From assembly GCF_003054285.1 (NCBI RefSeq), contig NZ_QBKS01000002.1, forward strand, positions 1 through 64,000: DNA of 64,000 nucleotides. The letters run 5' to 3'. This stretch comes from Litoreibacter ponti. GTDB lineage: Bacteria; Pseudomonadota; Alphaproteobacteria; Rhodobacterales; Rhodobacteraceae. Of this stretch, positions 26,267-34,686 are shown piece after piece (the stretch's first letter is position 1; each line of letters begins with the position of its first letter). Under the pieces are notes generated by a model. That model had not been told where the DNA came from. It saw only the letters and a program-made list of their open reading frames with translations, and searched no databases. The translations under genes and the position numbers were made by a program.

Positions 26267-27781
26267 ATGCTGGACCTGACCTACGAGACCCCGAAGCCCA
26301 AAGTCATCGCCGGTGCCAAGCAGGATTGGGAGCTGGTGATCGGCCTTGAGGTCCATGCCCAGGTGGCCACCAATGCCAAGCTGTTCTCCGGCGCCTCGAC
26401 CCAGTTCGGGGCCGAGCCGAACTCCAACGTGGCCTTCGTGGATGCGGGCATGCCGGGCATGCTGCCGGTGATCAACGAGGAATGCGTGGCGCAAGCCGTG
26501 CGCACCGGGCTGGGGCTGAAGGCCGATATCAACCTCTACTCGGCCTTTGACCGCAAGAATTACTTCTACCCCGACCTGCCGCAGGGCTACCAGATCAGCC
26601 AGCTCTACCACCCCATCGTGGGCGAGGGCGAGGTGCTGGTCGATATGGCCCCGGGCATCGCCCGCGTGGTCCGCATCGAGCGAATCCACCTGGAACAGGA
26701 CGCGGGCAAATCGATCCACGACATGGACCCGACCATGTCCTTCGTCGACCTCAACCGCACCGGCGTCGCGCTCATGGAGATCGTCTCCCGCCCCGATATC
26801 CGCGGGCCGGAAGAGGCCGCCGCCTACGTCTCCAAGCTGCGCCAGATCATGCGCTACCTCGGCACCTGCGACGGCAACATGCAAAACGGCAACCTGCGGG
26901 CGGATGTGAACGTGTCGATCTGCGGCCCCGGGGCCTATGAGAAATACATGGAAACGCAGGATTTCTCCCATCTCGGCACCCGCTGCGAGATCAAGAACAT
27001 GAATTCCCTGCGCTTCATCCAGCAGGCGATCGAGGTCGAGGCCAAGCGCCAGATCGCCATCGTGGAAGCGGGTGGCGAAGTGGTGCAGGAAACCCGGCTC
27101 TACGATCCCGATAAGGGCGAGACGCGGTCCATGCGCTCCAAGGAAGAGGCGCATGATTACCGCTACTTCCCCTGCCCTGACCTGCTGCCGCTGGAGATCG
27201 AGCAGGACTGGGTCGACGATCTGGCCGCCCACCTGCCGGAGCTGCCCGATGAGAAGCGTTTGCGCTTCATGGCCGATTTCGGGCTCAGCGAATATGACGC
27301 GAGCGTGTTGACCGCCGATACCTCGGATGCCGCCTATTTCGAGCAGGTGGCCGAGGGCCGTGACGGCAAGCTGGCCGCCAACTGGGTGATCAACGAGCTG
27401 TTCGGGCGGCTGAAAAAGGACGACGACAAGGCAATTACCGACAGCCCCGTCAGCCCCGCGCAGCTGGGCGGCATCATCGACCTGATCACGTCTGACGCGA
27501 TCTCCGGCAAGATCGCCAAGGAGCTGTTCGAGATCGTCTATACCGAAGGCGGCGACCCGGCCGAAATCGTCGAGGCCCGCGGCATGAAGCAGGTGACTGA
27601 TACCGGCGCCATCGAGGCCGCTTTGGACGAGATCATCGCGACAAACCCGGCCCAGGTCGAGAAAGCCCGCGAGAACCCCAAGCTTGCGGGCTGGTTCGTC
27701 GGTCAGGTGATGAAGGCGACGGGGGGGAAAGCGAACCCAAAAGCCGTCAACGAGCTGGTTTCAAAGAAACTCAGCGCGTAG
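26267..27781 (+). CDS. gatB: Asp/Glu-tRNA amidotransferase subunit B
   Basis: Protein of 504 residues with WELVIGLEVHAQVATNAKLFSG near the start, the YFYPDLPQGYQISQ, DQDAGKSIHD-like and RADVNVSI motifs of GatB, and the C-terminal YqeY-like tail ending VNELVSKKL. As part of GatCAB it transfers ammonia to Glu-tRNA(Gln) or Asp-tRNA(Asn). It starts 32 bases after the KAP NTPase stop; gatA and gatC are not adjacent in the window. The start has GGAGAGCCCCC upstream. Confidence 0.96.
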   Translation: MLDLTYETPKPKVIAGAKQDWELVIGLEVHAQVATNAKLFSGASTQFGAEPNSNVAFVDAGMPGMLPVINEECVAQAVRTGLGLKADINLYSAFDRKNYFYPDLPQGYQISQLYHPIVGEGEVLVDMAPGIARVVRIERIHLEQDAGKSIHDMDPTMSFVDLNRTGVALMEIVSRPDIRGPEEAAAYVSKLRQIMRYLGTCDGNMQNGNLRADVNVSICGPGAYEKYMETQDFSHLGTRCEIKNMNSLRFIQQAIEVEAKRQIAIVEAGGEVVQETRLYDPDKGETRSMRSKEEAHDYRYFPCPDLLPLEIEQDWVDDLAAHLPELPDEKRLRFMADFGLSEYDASVLTADTSDAAYFEQVAEGRDGKLAANWVINELFGRLKKDDDKAITDSPVSPAQLGGIIDLITSDAISGKIAKELFEIVYTEGGDPAEIVEARGMKQVTDTGAIEAALDEIIATNPAQVEKARENPKLAGWFVGQVMKATGGKANPKAVNELVSKKLSA

Positions 27782-28003
27782 CGACCTTTTGGATTGGGTG
27801 CCATTAAAGCGCCCATACGGGATGGCGGGCGGGGCGATGGGCACAGCCCGAGCGTCGCACGTCCGTCCCGCACGCACCCCCGCCGCGGCACCAAGGCCGG
27901 ACGGGAACCCGTATCTCTGATATGAAATGGTGGCGCCACCGAAGCAGACGGCCATGATCGGAGCCTGTGCCTTCAGGGGCTGTACCCCCCCAAAGACCCT
28001 TGA

Positions 28004-28019
28004 TGTTCCGCGCGAAACA
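28004..28019. promoter_or_regulatory. parS-like palindrome (candidate ParB site)
   Basis: TGTTCCGCGCGAAACA: 8-base arms with a single mismatch. It matches 13 of 16 positions of the classical parS TGTTTCACGTGAAACA, and the outer TGTT/AACA are intact. It could be coincidental; the other parS sites would be expected near the chromosome origin. Confidence 0.35.
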
Positions 28020-28082
28020 GATGGCAGCTTGCAATAAGCCGAGGCCCTGTCTCATGTGATGTCTTGGTGCGGCCGGGCGTCA

Positions 28083-28106
28083 CCCCGGGCCCGCGTGGAT
28101 CCGGGG
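28083..28106. repeat. CCCCGG-N12-CCGGGG hairpin, alphaproteobacterial repeat type
   Basis: Six-base arms at 28083-28088 and 28101-28106 within GTCACCCCGG...CCGGGGCCTGG. This sentence-like pattern resembles short dispersed hairpins common in alphaproteobacterial intergenic DNA; only one copy is in the window. Confidence 0.5.
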
Positions 28107-28274
28107 CCTGGTATAGCGCCGTTGCGTTAACCAATTCTGACACCACCGTGCGCCGCGCCGCGCTGCCATGAAGACAGGCGTGAATTCTTTCTCACTCTTA
28201 ACTCACGCGCCTTCCCCAAGGTCATCGGGCATAGTGATCCCACACCGAGTGACAAATTAACGAGTGACCTCCCA

Positions 28275-28616
28275 ATGCCCGACGCAGTCAGCCTATATCA
28301 GATCATCGGCATCGCCGGATTTCTGGCCTATATGGCTGGCTTCGCCGGGCTGCAACTCGGCCTCATCGACGGCAATGGCACGGTCTATATCTGGACAAAC
28401 CTCGTCGGCGCGAGCCTTGTTCTGATCTCCCTGCTCCACGCGTTCAACCTGGCCTCCCTGCTGATTCAGGTCAGCTGGATCATCATTGGTCTGGCCGGGC
28501 TGATCCGCCGGGCGCGCGTGCGCGCCGTGCCACGGGTGGCGCACCCGGTGCCATTTGTGCGAAGACCCGCCCGCAAACGCCCGGTCTATCTGGACAGTAG
28601 CCTGCGCGTTTTGTAA
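28275..28616 (+). CDS. CBU_0592-type small membrane protein
   Basis: Protein of 113 residues with three hydrophobic helices: about 9-30, 37-56 and 58-76, followed by an Arg-rich cytoplasmic tail. Pattern YQIIGIAGFLAYMAGF...SLLIQVSWIIIGL matches the small CBU_0592 membrane family. The function is unknown. It is preceded by TTAAC half-sites. The next gene follows 34 bases after the stop. Confidence 0.8.
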   Translation: MPDAVSLYQIIGIAGFLAYMAGFAGLQLGLIDGNGTVYIWTNLVGASLVLISLLHAFNLASLLIQVSWIIIGLAGLIRRARVRAVPRVAHPVPFVRRPARKRPVYLDSSLRVL

Positions 28617-28650
28617 GGGCTATGGCTCACGTCTGATGGGGGACAGAGCC

Positions 28651-29100
28651 ATGACAACCTACGAATACCAGGTGGTGCCCGCGCCGCGCAAAGCCAAGGC
28701 GCCGCGCAAGGTCAAGGGCCCGGAGGCCAAATTCGCAACCACCCTGACCGATGTGATCAACGAGATGGCGGCGGACGGCTGGGAATACCAGCGCGCCGAA
28801 ACCCTGCCCTGCGACGAACGGCAGGGCTTCACCGGCAGAACCACGAAATACCACTCTGTCCTGGTCTTCCGGCGCGCGGTATCGACCGCGCCCGCACCCG
28901 AAGAAGCGATTGAGACCCCGGCGCTTTCAGCGGTTGCCGCGGCCCCCGTGGTCGCCGCGCCCGCCGCGATTTCCGAGCCGGTCTTAGAGCCGCAGCTTAC
29001 TCGCGCGGAGGAAGGCCCCGCCCCGGAAGGCTTCCTGCAGGGCGACGACACCGTCGAGGCCGAGGCCGAAGACGAACAGAAGCGCGACGAAAGCGCCTAG
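28651..29100 (+). CDS. DUF4177-domain protein
   Basis: Protein of 149 residues. The DUF4177 core is about 1-80 (MTTYEYQVVPAP ... DVINEMAADGWEYQRAETLP ... YHSVLVFRR). The remainder is Ala/Glu/Pro-rich and probably disordered. The start at 28651 is preferred, with GGGGGA 8-9 bases upstream; an ATG at 28636 is also in frame. The 3' end overlaps the convergent bolA gene by four bases. The role is unknown. Confidence 0.78.
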   Translation: MTTYEYQVVPAPRKAKAPRKVKGPEAKFATTLTDVINEMAADGWEYQRAETLPCDERQGFTGRTTKYHSVLVFRRAVSTAPAPEEAIETPALSAVAAAPVVAAPAAISEPVLEPQLTRAEEGPAPEGFLQGDDTVEAEAEDEQKRDESA

Positions 29101-29354
29101 GCGTCGAGGTCCAGCGCCAGCGCGTGGATCTTCCCGATAAGCTCCGGCCCGAGCGCACCGTGCACGGCGCGGTGACGGGCAATGCGGGACTGTCCCGCGA
29201 ATGCCTCAGAGCGGATACGAACGTTCCAATGGCTCTCGCCGCCCTCCTGGTAGCCCGCATGGCCGCGATGGCTCTCGCTGTCATCGACCACCGCCAGTTC
29301 GCGCGGCGCGAAGGCGTCGGTCAAGCGCCGCTCCATCTCCTGCTGAATGCCCAT
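29097..29354 (-). CDS. bolA: BolA family protein
   Basis: Protein of 85 residues of BolA type: ERRLTDAFAPRELAVVDDSESHRGHAGY, then ESHWNVRIRSEAF, FAGQSRIARHRAVHGALG and a final IHALALDLDA. BolA proteins partner with monothiol glutaredoxins in Fe-S traffic and stress. The start at 29354 gives the canonical MGIQQEMERRL. It diverges from the J-domain gene, a conserved Rhodobacteraceae arrangement. Confidence 0.88.
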   Translation of the reverse strand: MGIQQEMERRLTDAFAPRELAVVDDSESHRGHAGYQEGGESHWNVRIRSEAFAGQSRIARHRAVHGALGPELIGKIHALALDLDA

Positions 29355-29440
29355 CTTTTCTCCATTTTTTTCGGCCAAAGCCCCTTCACCTCGGCGCGTT
29401 AAGCTTTAAGCTGTCTGCTCCGAGTCGAAAAGGTGAAGCA

Positions 29441-30079
29441 ATGGCCCGTCCCCCCTTTGATCCATTTGAGTTTGATATCTCAGCCAAGTCCGACAAGGCG
29501 CGCCGCGCCAAGGGCCGGCGCGGGATGTCGGGCGCGGTGGAGACATCGCAGCGCACCTGCGAGGCCCCGGACTGCCAGGAGGCGGGCAAATACCGCGCGC
29601 CGAAATCCCCCGACGTGCTCGATGACTACTACTGGTTCTGTAAGGACCACGTGCGCGAATACAACCTCAAGTGGAACTTCTTCGAGACCCACACCCAAGA
29701 GGAAATGGAGCGCCAGATGTCCTCGGACAAAGTCTGGGAGCGTCCCACCAAGCCACTCAAGAAGGGCGAAGAGCAGCGCGCCTGGTCGCGCCTGGGCGTC
29801 GATGACCCGATGGCCGTTCTGGGCGAGAACGCCACCCGCAACCCGGGCCGCAACCCCAATGGCGCAGGCCGCCGCCTGCCCGCAACCGAGCGCAAGGCGC
29901 TCGATATCCTAGAGGGCACCGTGCACATGTCCAAGAAGGACATCCGCAAGAAGTACAAAAGCCTTATCAAGGACTTGCACCCCGATATGAATGGCGGCAA
30001 CCGCGCCGATGAGGAGCAATTGCAGCAGGTCGTCTGGGCGTGGGATCAGCTGAAAGACAGCCGGAATTTCTCCGACTAG
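29441..30079 (+). CDS. C-terminal J-domain protein
   Basis: Protein of 212 residues. The J domain occupies about 150-212, with the HPD tripeptide at 180-182, so it is C-terminal, unlike in DnaJ. Upstream, C40, C45, C67 and H70 could bind a metal. J domains stimulate Hsp70 ATPase. In related genomes this gene is normally followed directly by cobS; here a 3.5-kb block intervenes. An AGGTGAAGCA stretch precedes the ATG. Confidence 0.88.
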   Translation: MARPPFDPFEFDISAKSDKARRAKGRRGMSGAVETSQRTCEAPDCQEAGKYRAPKSPDVLDDYYWFCKDHVREYNLKWNFFETHTQEEMERQMSSDKVWERPTKPLKKGEEQRAWSRLGVDDPMAVLGENATRNPGRNPNGAGRRLPATERKALDILEGTVHMSKKDIRKKYKSLIKDLHPDMNGGNRADEEQLQQVVWAWDQLKDSRNFSD

Positions 30080-30091
30080 GGCTTCGCCTCG

Positions 30092-31141
30092 TCAGAAATA
30101 TTGCGCCACCGGCATCGCGTGCTGCGCGATCTGCGCGGCGTCGGGCATAACCGCACCCTCGTCGAAGACCGGGAAGGTGAAGGACAGCATCTGACCGGCC
30201 TTGGCCTGCCCGTTATGTAAAAGCCTGCCGCCCAACTGTTCGATGCACAGCGCGACGATGAAATCGGGCTCTCCGACGGGCACCATCGGGGCGCCGCAGG
30301 CCCATGTCAGCTCTGACCAACCTGCGATTTGAGGTGTCGCGCGCAGAACGAGCGGCGCACTTTGCAGCATGCCCATACGCAGGTGGTGCAGCAGCATCAC
30401 AAGTGCGGCCACATCCTGCACCCGGATCGCCAGCCCCGGCGCGAGGTCAAAGCGACGCAGCCGCTCCGGCACCCGGCGCAGCGCGCGACCGACCACATCC
30501 TCAAGCGGCAAGGCGGCGCGGTTTTTCTGTTCGTGCAAGAGCACGTCGGAGGCCAGTTGGTGGGCGTCAGACAATGCGTGGATCTGGGTCTGCAACATTG
30601 CCGCGAAATCCTCGGCGCGGCGGTATTCCATCTCGCCCATGGCGATCAGCGCCTCCATCAGCGCGTAGCTGTTATTGACCCGGTGATCCATCTCACGGGT
30701 CAGGTCGAGCCTGCGCGCCTCTTCCTGCTTGGCCCGGGTCATGTCCCAGTTGACGCCAATCATGCGCAGGGGGCGGCCGTCATCGTCACGTTCGACCACG
30801 CGCCCGCGCCCGCCGATCCAGACGGTCCGACCGGCGCGCAGAATACGAAACGACGTGTCGAAATCTGCGCCCCGCGGCGCGAGCGTCGCCGCGATCGTGG
30901 CGCGTAGCGCGCTCAGGTCATCGGGATGGACCCGATCGAACACCATCGCCCCCGTCACCTCGCCCTCGGGCAGGTCGAAAAGCTGGCGCAGGGTCGCATC
31001 CACGATGCAGGTATCGGCCGCCAGGTTCCACTCGAACGTGGCAAGGCTGCCCGCCTCGAGCGCAAGCTGGGCGCGGTGGGAGAGGTCTTCGACCTTGCGC
31101 AAGGTGCGGCGCATCGGATTGGTGGGAAAGGTCACGCTCAT
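30092..31141 (-). CDS. PAS-domain HWE/HisKA_2-type kinase with eroded ATPase domain
   Basis: Protein of 349 residues. A PAS domain (about 25-135) ends NWDMTRAKQEEARR. The dimerisation region has the phosphoacceptor H153 in MDHRVNNSYALMEALI, as in HWE/HisKA_2 kinases. The following domain lacks the ATP-binding N box (expected ELATNAxKYG): it reads ALVMLLHHLRMGML near 246-258. It also lacks recognisable G boxes. It may accept phosphate or bind nucleotides poorly instead of phosphorylating. It starts four bases after the response-regulator stop. Confidence 0.75.
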   Translation of the reverse strand: MSVTFPTNPMRRTLRKVEDLSHRAQLALEAGSLATFEWNLAADTCIVDATLRQLFDLPEGEVTGAMVFDRVHPDDLSALRATIAATLAPRGADFDTSFRILRAGRTVWIGGRGRVVERDDDGRPLRMIGVNWDMTRAKQEEARRLDLTREMDHRVNNSYALMEALIAMGEMEYRRAEDFAAMLQTQIHALSDAHQLASDVLLHEQKNRAALPLEDVVGRALRRVPERLRRFDLAPGLAIRVQDVAALVMLLHHLRMGMLQSAPLVLRATPQIAGWSELTWACGAPMVPVGEPDFIVALCIEQLGGRLLHNGQAKAGQMLSFTFPVFDEGAVMPDAAQIAQHAMPVAQYF

Positions 31142-31144
31142 CGA

Positions 31145-31546
31145 TCAGGCAATCTCGCGCTGCATATCCGGCAGGGAGATCTGCGCGGCAAGGGCATCGA
31201 CGATCTCCGGCGTCGGCGCCGGCTTGTCGAGCGCGCGCACCCAGGCCGTGGGCCCCGTGGTCAGCACCGGCTGGTCATGGCCGGAGTGAAACACGATCGG
31301 CACCCAGCGCTGGATCAGCAGCTCTGCGGCGGGCAGCACCGAGCCGTCCTCCAGCGAGACATCGAGCAGCGCGACATCAAAATGGCGGTCGGCCATATGG
31401 GCCAATGCCTCGACATCGGCGGCGCGGCGCACCGGGGTCACGCAGGCGCCCGCCCGCTCCAGCACCCGGCACAGATAGCGAGAGATCAGAACCTCGTCTT
31501 CAGCCAGCAAAATGGTTCGGTCGGCCAACACCGGATGTCGTGTCAT
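31145..31546 (-). CDS. Single-domain response regulator
   Basis: Protein of 133 residues, a stand-alone receiver. Acidic E16/D17, phosphoacceptor D62 (VALLDVS), S88 and K108 (LDKP) are present. No output domain. The start at 31546 has AAGGGAG before it. The paired PAS/HWE protein follows immediately, so they act together; the output is probably a phosphorelay or protein interaction. A CtrA-like box lies 83-97 bases upstream. Confidence 0.85.
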   Translation of the reverse strand: MTRHPVLADRTILLAEDEVLISRYLCRVLERAGACVTPVRRAADVEALAHMADRHFDVALLDVSLEDGSVLPAAELLIQRWVPIVFHSGHDQPVLTTGPTAWVRALDKPAPTPEIVDALAAQISLPDMQREIA

Positions 31547-31628
31547 GGATACTCCCTTTCGTCTGACTTCACGCGGACCGACGTCGAGGCTCCAATGCGC
31601 CGGCTCCACCGTGATGGCCGGGTGTTGG

Positions 31629-31643
31629 TTAAGACAGAATTAA
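31629..31643. promoter_or_regulatory. CtrA-like box TTAA-N7-TTAA
   Basis: TTAAGACAGAATTAA, a perfect pair of TTAA half-sites seven bases apart, the spacing used by alphaproteobacterial CtrA. It lies between the orphan membrane protein gene and the response-regulator gene, whose start is at 31546 on the minus strand. Confidence 0.5.
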
Positions 31644-31714
31644 TGCAGGTTGAGATTTTCTACCCAACGGCGAGTTTTCGCGCAGGCCCCCTTGGCGACG
31701 AGCCCGCGCGCCGC

Positions 31715-33415
31715 CTATTCGGGCGCCTTCACCGTCACGAAAACGGTGGCGTCCCTGACCGACCAGGTGGGATGGTCGAAATCGATCCGGTAGGTGCCCG
31801 CCGTGAGCGGCAACGTCACCCCGCCAGAGACGCCCTGCTGCGACAGATCGGACCGAAGCATCCCGTTCTCGAACACGGTGAGATCCAACGCGTCGGGCAG
31901 CCGCATCTGCGTAACCGCTTCAAGTGCGCGGCGCAGGATCGGCTTTTCGAGACGCCAGTCGAGATAGAGCGCCTCCACCGGCGCGGCCTCGAACCTTTCG
32001 CCGTTGGCGACCGGGTGGCTGACCTCCACCGCGGACCAGCCCAGCAGCACTAGCCCAGCCCCACCGACGCCCAACGCCGCCAAGCCACCTGTCCCGGCTT
32101 TGATCAACCCACTGAAGCGGCTGACTTGCGTGGTCACGACCTCCAAGACACTTGGCCGCTCCGGCAAGGACGTTCCCGGCTCACCTTCCACCAGCTTCAT
32201 CCGCAGCCCGTCGATCAGCGGGCGGGCGTGGTCTTGCACCATGATCAGCGGATCGTTGCCCCAGAACTCCAGCCGCTTGTCGCGGACGTTCACGGCGAGG
32301 TTGATGCGGGTCATGCCGTGGGCCTCGAGCGAGACATTGATGGCGCGCAGGGTCTTGTAGCCGTCGCCCAGCCCTTCGAAGAAATCCGGCAGGGTCTCGT
32401 AGGGCTCCAGAACCTCGACCGGGCCATCGAAGCGTTCCTGCGCCTGCCCGTCGCGGGTCAGAAACAGGTGGGTCACCTCTGGCGCGGGATGGTTGCGACC
32501 GGAATCCGAGCCTTGCGCCCCCTTGGGCCGCCCGCGTCGGCGCAGCCGCCCGACCATGCGTTTCAGGCCGTCCTCGAACATATGCGGCGACCACCGCCCG
32601 ATCTCGTAGGTCAACGTGCCGGAGCGATAGGTATCGCGGGCCTGGCTCAGGCGCTGCAGGCCGATTTGCGCATCGAGCGTCTCGCAGGCGTCCGCGATTA
32701 AGGTCGAGCTGGCCGTGGCCCATGTGTAGAGGTCAATGAGGCCGGTGGGCAGCGTGAAGGTGCAGTCGAGATCGCCGTCGCGTGTGTAAAACGACGCACG
32801 CACGCGCCTTATCTGGTGAAATTCGTCCAGGTCGCCCAGGGCTTGCTTGAGCGCCGCAAGGTCCATCTCGGCGGAGTTGTAATCCTTCTGGCGGCGTTTG
32901 GAGAGGTGAAATTTTGCGGGCTTCAGCGCGGTCTTGGCCGCGGACAGGGCCTCGATCGCGTCCAAAACCACCGCAGCGCTGAGGGCCGTGGTCGAGACGC
33001 GCGTCAGCTCTTTTGCGGTGAAGCTCTTGCTGTGCTTGCGGTCGACCTCGAGCTGCAGCGCCGCGGCGAGCGTGTCGAGGCGCGCGGCGGCGGCCTCCGC
33101 CGTGGGGGCCTCGCTGGTGATATAGACGCGCCCGAGCCCATCATCGGGGTGGAAATTCAGATACAGCGCAGCCGCGTCACGGCGGCCCGAGATCGAAAAA
33201 CTGGACAGTCCCTCGCCGCGCAGGGCCGCCGCGTCGATCTGGCCCACCGTCATGCGTGTGCCGTTGTCCTGGACGACCTCAAGGCGCAGCTCCGCCTCGC
33301 CCACCTCCTTGCGCACAAGAGCCAACGCACGTTCGACCCACGCGGCATCGATCGGGTGCGCGGGAACGAAATCACCCAGATTGGTCGCCGGGTCCGGCTG
33401 CGCCCCTTCCCTCAT
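31715..33415 (-). CDS. Single-span membrane protein of unknown family
   Basis: Protein of 566 residues that I do not recognise. One hydrophobic helix at about 443-463 (GGLAALGVGGAGLVLLGW) follows a basic segment, predicting about 440 cytoplasmic residues and about 100 periplasmic ones. The periplasmic end looks beta-rich (GGVTLPLTAGTYRIDFDHP). The cytoplasmic part has no Walker, protease or nuclease motif that I can see. The start is uncertain: ATG at 33415 or GTG at 33424. It is on the same strand as the REC/kinase pair and 168 bases upstream, and divergent from cobS. Function unknown. Confidence 0.7.
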   Translation of the reverse strand: MREGAQPDPATNLGDFVPAHPIDAAWVERALALVRKEVGEAELRLEVVQDNGTRMTVGQIDAAALRGEGLSSFSISGRRDAAALYLNFHPDDGLGRVYITSEAPTAEAAAARLDTLAAALQLEVDRKHSKSFTAKELTRVSTTALSAAVVLDAIEALSAAKTALKPAKFHLSKRRQKDYNSAEMDLAALKQALGDLDEFHQIRRVRASFYTRDGDLDCTFTLPTGLIDLYTWATASSTLIADACETLDAQIGLQRLSQARDTYRSGTLTYEIGRWSPHMFEDGLKRMVGRLRRRGRPKGAQGSDSGRNHPAPEVTHLFLTRDGQAQERFDGPVEVLEPYETLPDFFEGLGDGYKTLRAINVSLEAHGMTRINLAVNVRDKRLEFWGNDPLIMVQDHARPLIDGLRMKLVEGEPGTSLPERPSVLEVVTTQVSRFSGLIKAGTGGLAALGVGGAGLVLLGWSAVEVSHPVANGERFEAAPVEALYLDWRLEKPILRRALEAVTQMRLPDALDLTVFENGMLRSDLSQQGVSGGVTLPLTAGTYRIDFDHPTWSVRDATVFVTVKAPE

Positions 33416-33586
33416 CTCCCTCACCGCCTGATAAGACCAGTTTCGCGCAAGCTTATGCCCAAGACGGCGGCATCTCCAAGCCCTGCGGCCCGGAGCGCCG
33501 TAAATGTCCCTTTGCCGCAGGGCTTCCCCTTGTCCTTCCCCGCGATATGTTGCATCCCGTCCGGGTTATTCGAGAGGACTTCACCC

Positions 33587-34573
33587 ATGGCCGACGGCAG
33601 CATCGATCTGAACGCGAAACCCACCGAGGACGTCTCCGTCCGCGAGGTCTTCGGCATCGACAGCGACATGAAGGTCAAGGCCTTCCCGGACCGCACCGAC
33701 CGCGTGCCGGAGTTCGACAGCACCTACAAGTTCGACCGCGACACCACGCTCGCGATCCTCGCGGGCTTCATGCACAACCGCCGGGTGATGATCCAGGGCT
33801 ACCACGGCACCGGCAAATCCACCCATATCGAGCAGGTCGCAAGCCGCCTGAACTGGCCCTGCGTGCGGGTGAACCTCGACAGCCACATCAGCCGGATCGA
33901 CCTGATCGGCAAGGACGCGATCAAGCTGAAAGAGGGCGTGCAGGTCACCGAGTTTCAGGAAGGCATCCTGCCCTGGGCGCTGCGCAACCCCACGGCCATC
34001 GTCTTTGACGAATATGACGCGGGCCGCGCGGACGTGATGTTCGTGATCCAGCGCGTGTTGGAGACCGACGGCAAGCTGACCCTGCTGGACCAGAACAAGG
34101 TGCTGACGCCGCACCCGCAATTCCGCATCTTCGCCACCGCCAACACCGTGGGCCTTGGCGATACGACGGGGCTTTATCATGGCACCCAGCAGATCAACCA
34201 GGGCCAGATGGATCGCTGGTCGCTGGTGTGCACGCTGAACTACCTGTCCCACGACGCGGAGGCCGCGATCGTGCTGGCCAAGAACCCGTTCTTCAACACC
34301 GAGAAGGGCCGCAAGACCGTGGGCCAGATGGTCACCGTCGCGGACCTGACCCGAACGGCCTTCATGAATGGCGATCTGTCCACACTGATGTCGCCCCGGA
34401 CCGTGATCGCCTGGGCGCAAAACGCGATGATCTTCAACGATGTGGGCTACGCCTTCCGCCTGAGCTTCCTGAACAAATGCGACGAGCTGGAGCGGGAGAC
34501 CGTGGCCGAGTTCTACCAGCGCTGCTTCGACGAAGAGCTCCCCGAAAGTGCCGCCAGCGTGTCGCTGGGCTGA
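33587..34573 (+). CDS. cobS: Cobaltochelatase ATPase subunit CobS
   Basis: Protein of 328 residues, the standard size of CobS. The AAA+ Walker A GYHGTGKST is at 71-79 and Walker B IVFDEYD at 138-144. With CobT and CobN it inserts cobalt into hydrogenobyrinate diamide in aerobic cobalamin synthesis. Start at 33587 has AGAGGACTTC upstream; the open frame extends far upstream opposite the orphan membrane gene but that is a shadow. cobT lies downstream, separated by two small exported-protein genes and a terminator. Confidence 0.95.
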   Translation: MADGSIDLNAKPTEDVSVREVFGIDSDMKVKAFPDRTDRVPEFDSTYKFDRDTTLAILAGFMHNRRVMIQGYHGTGKSTHIEQVASRLNWPCVRVNLDSHISRIDLIGKDAIKLKEGVQVTEFQEGILPWALRNPTAIVFDEYDAGRADVMFVIQRVLETDGKLTLLDQNKVLTPHPQFRIFATANTVGLGDTTGLYHGTQQINQGQMDRWSLVCTLNYLSHDAEAAIVLAKNPFFNTEKGRKTVGQMVTVADLTRTAFMNGDLSTLMSPRTVIAWAQNAMIFNDVGYAFRLSFLNKCDELERETVAEFYQRCFDEELPESAASVSLG

Positions 34574-34595
34574 GGTTTCGGACATGGGTTTGATA

Positions 34596-34627
34596 GGCCG
34601 CTCCCTGTGGGGCGGTCTTTTGTTTTT
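34596..34627 (+). terminator. Terminator after cobS
   Basis: Nine-base arms (34596-34604 and 34609-34617, two G-T pairs), CTGT loop and TTTTGTTTTT directly after. A textbook Rho-independent terminator 22 bases after the cobS stop. Confidence 0.8.
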
Positions 34628-34686
34628 GGCGCCTTTGCCGCAGGTTTTGGATTGTCGCGGCGGGCCCAGCTTGTAGGGTACCTGCC

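Larger units (their letters stand above)
27782..28274. other. 493-base region without a credible gene
   Basis: Several short frames cross this stretch on the minus strand, but their composition (Arg/Gly/Pro-rich, no ribosome sites) and mutual overlap argue against coding. It holds a parS-like 16-base palindrome (28004-28019), a CCCCGG/CCGGGG hairpin repeat (28083-28106), and from 28120 an AT-richer tract with several TTAAC half-sites upstream of the next gene. It could also contain a decayed gene. Confidence 0.6.

Noticed and set aside
27804..28055. Small minus-strand frame in the gene-free region after gatB
   Set aside because: Arg/Gly/Trp-rich, no ribosome site, overlaps other equally poor frames.
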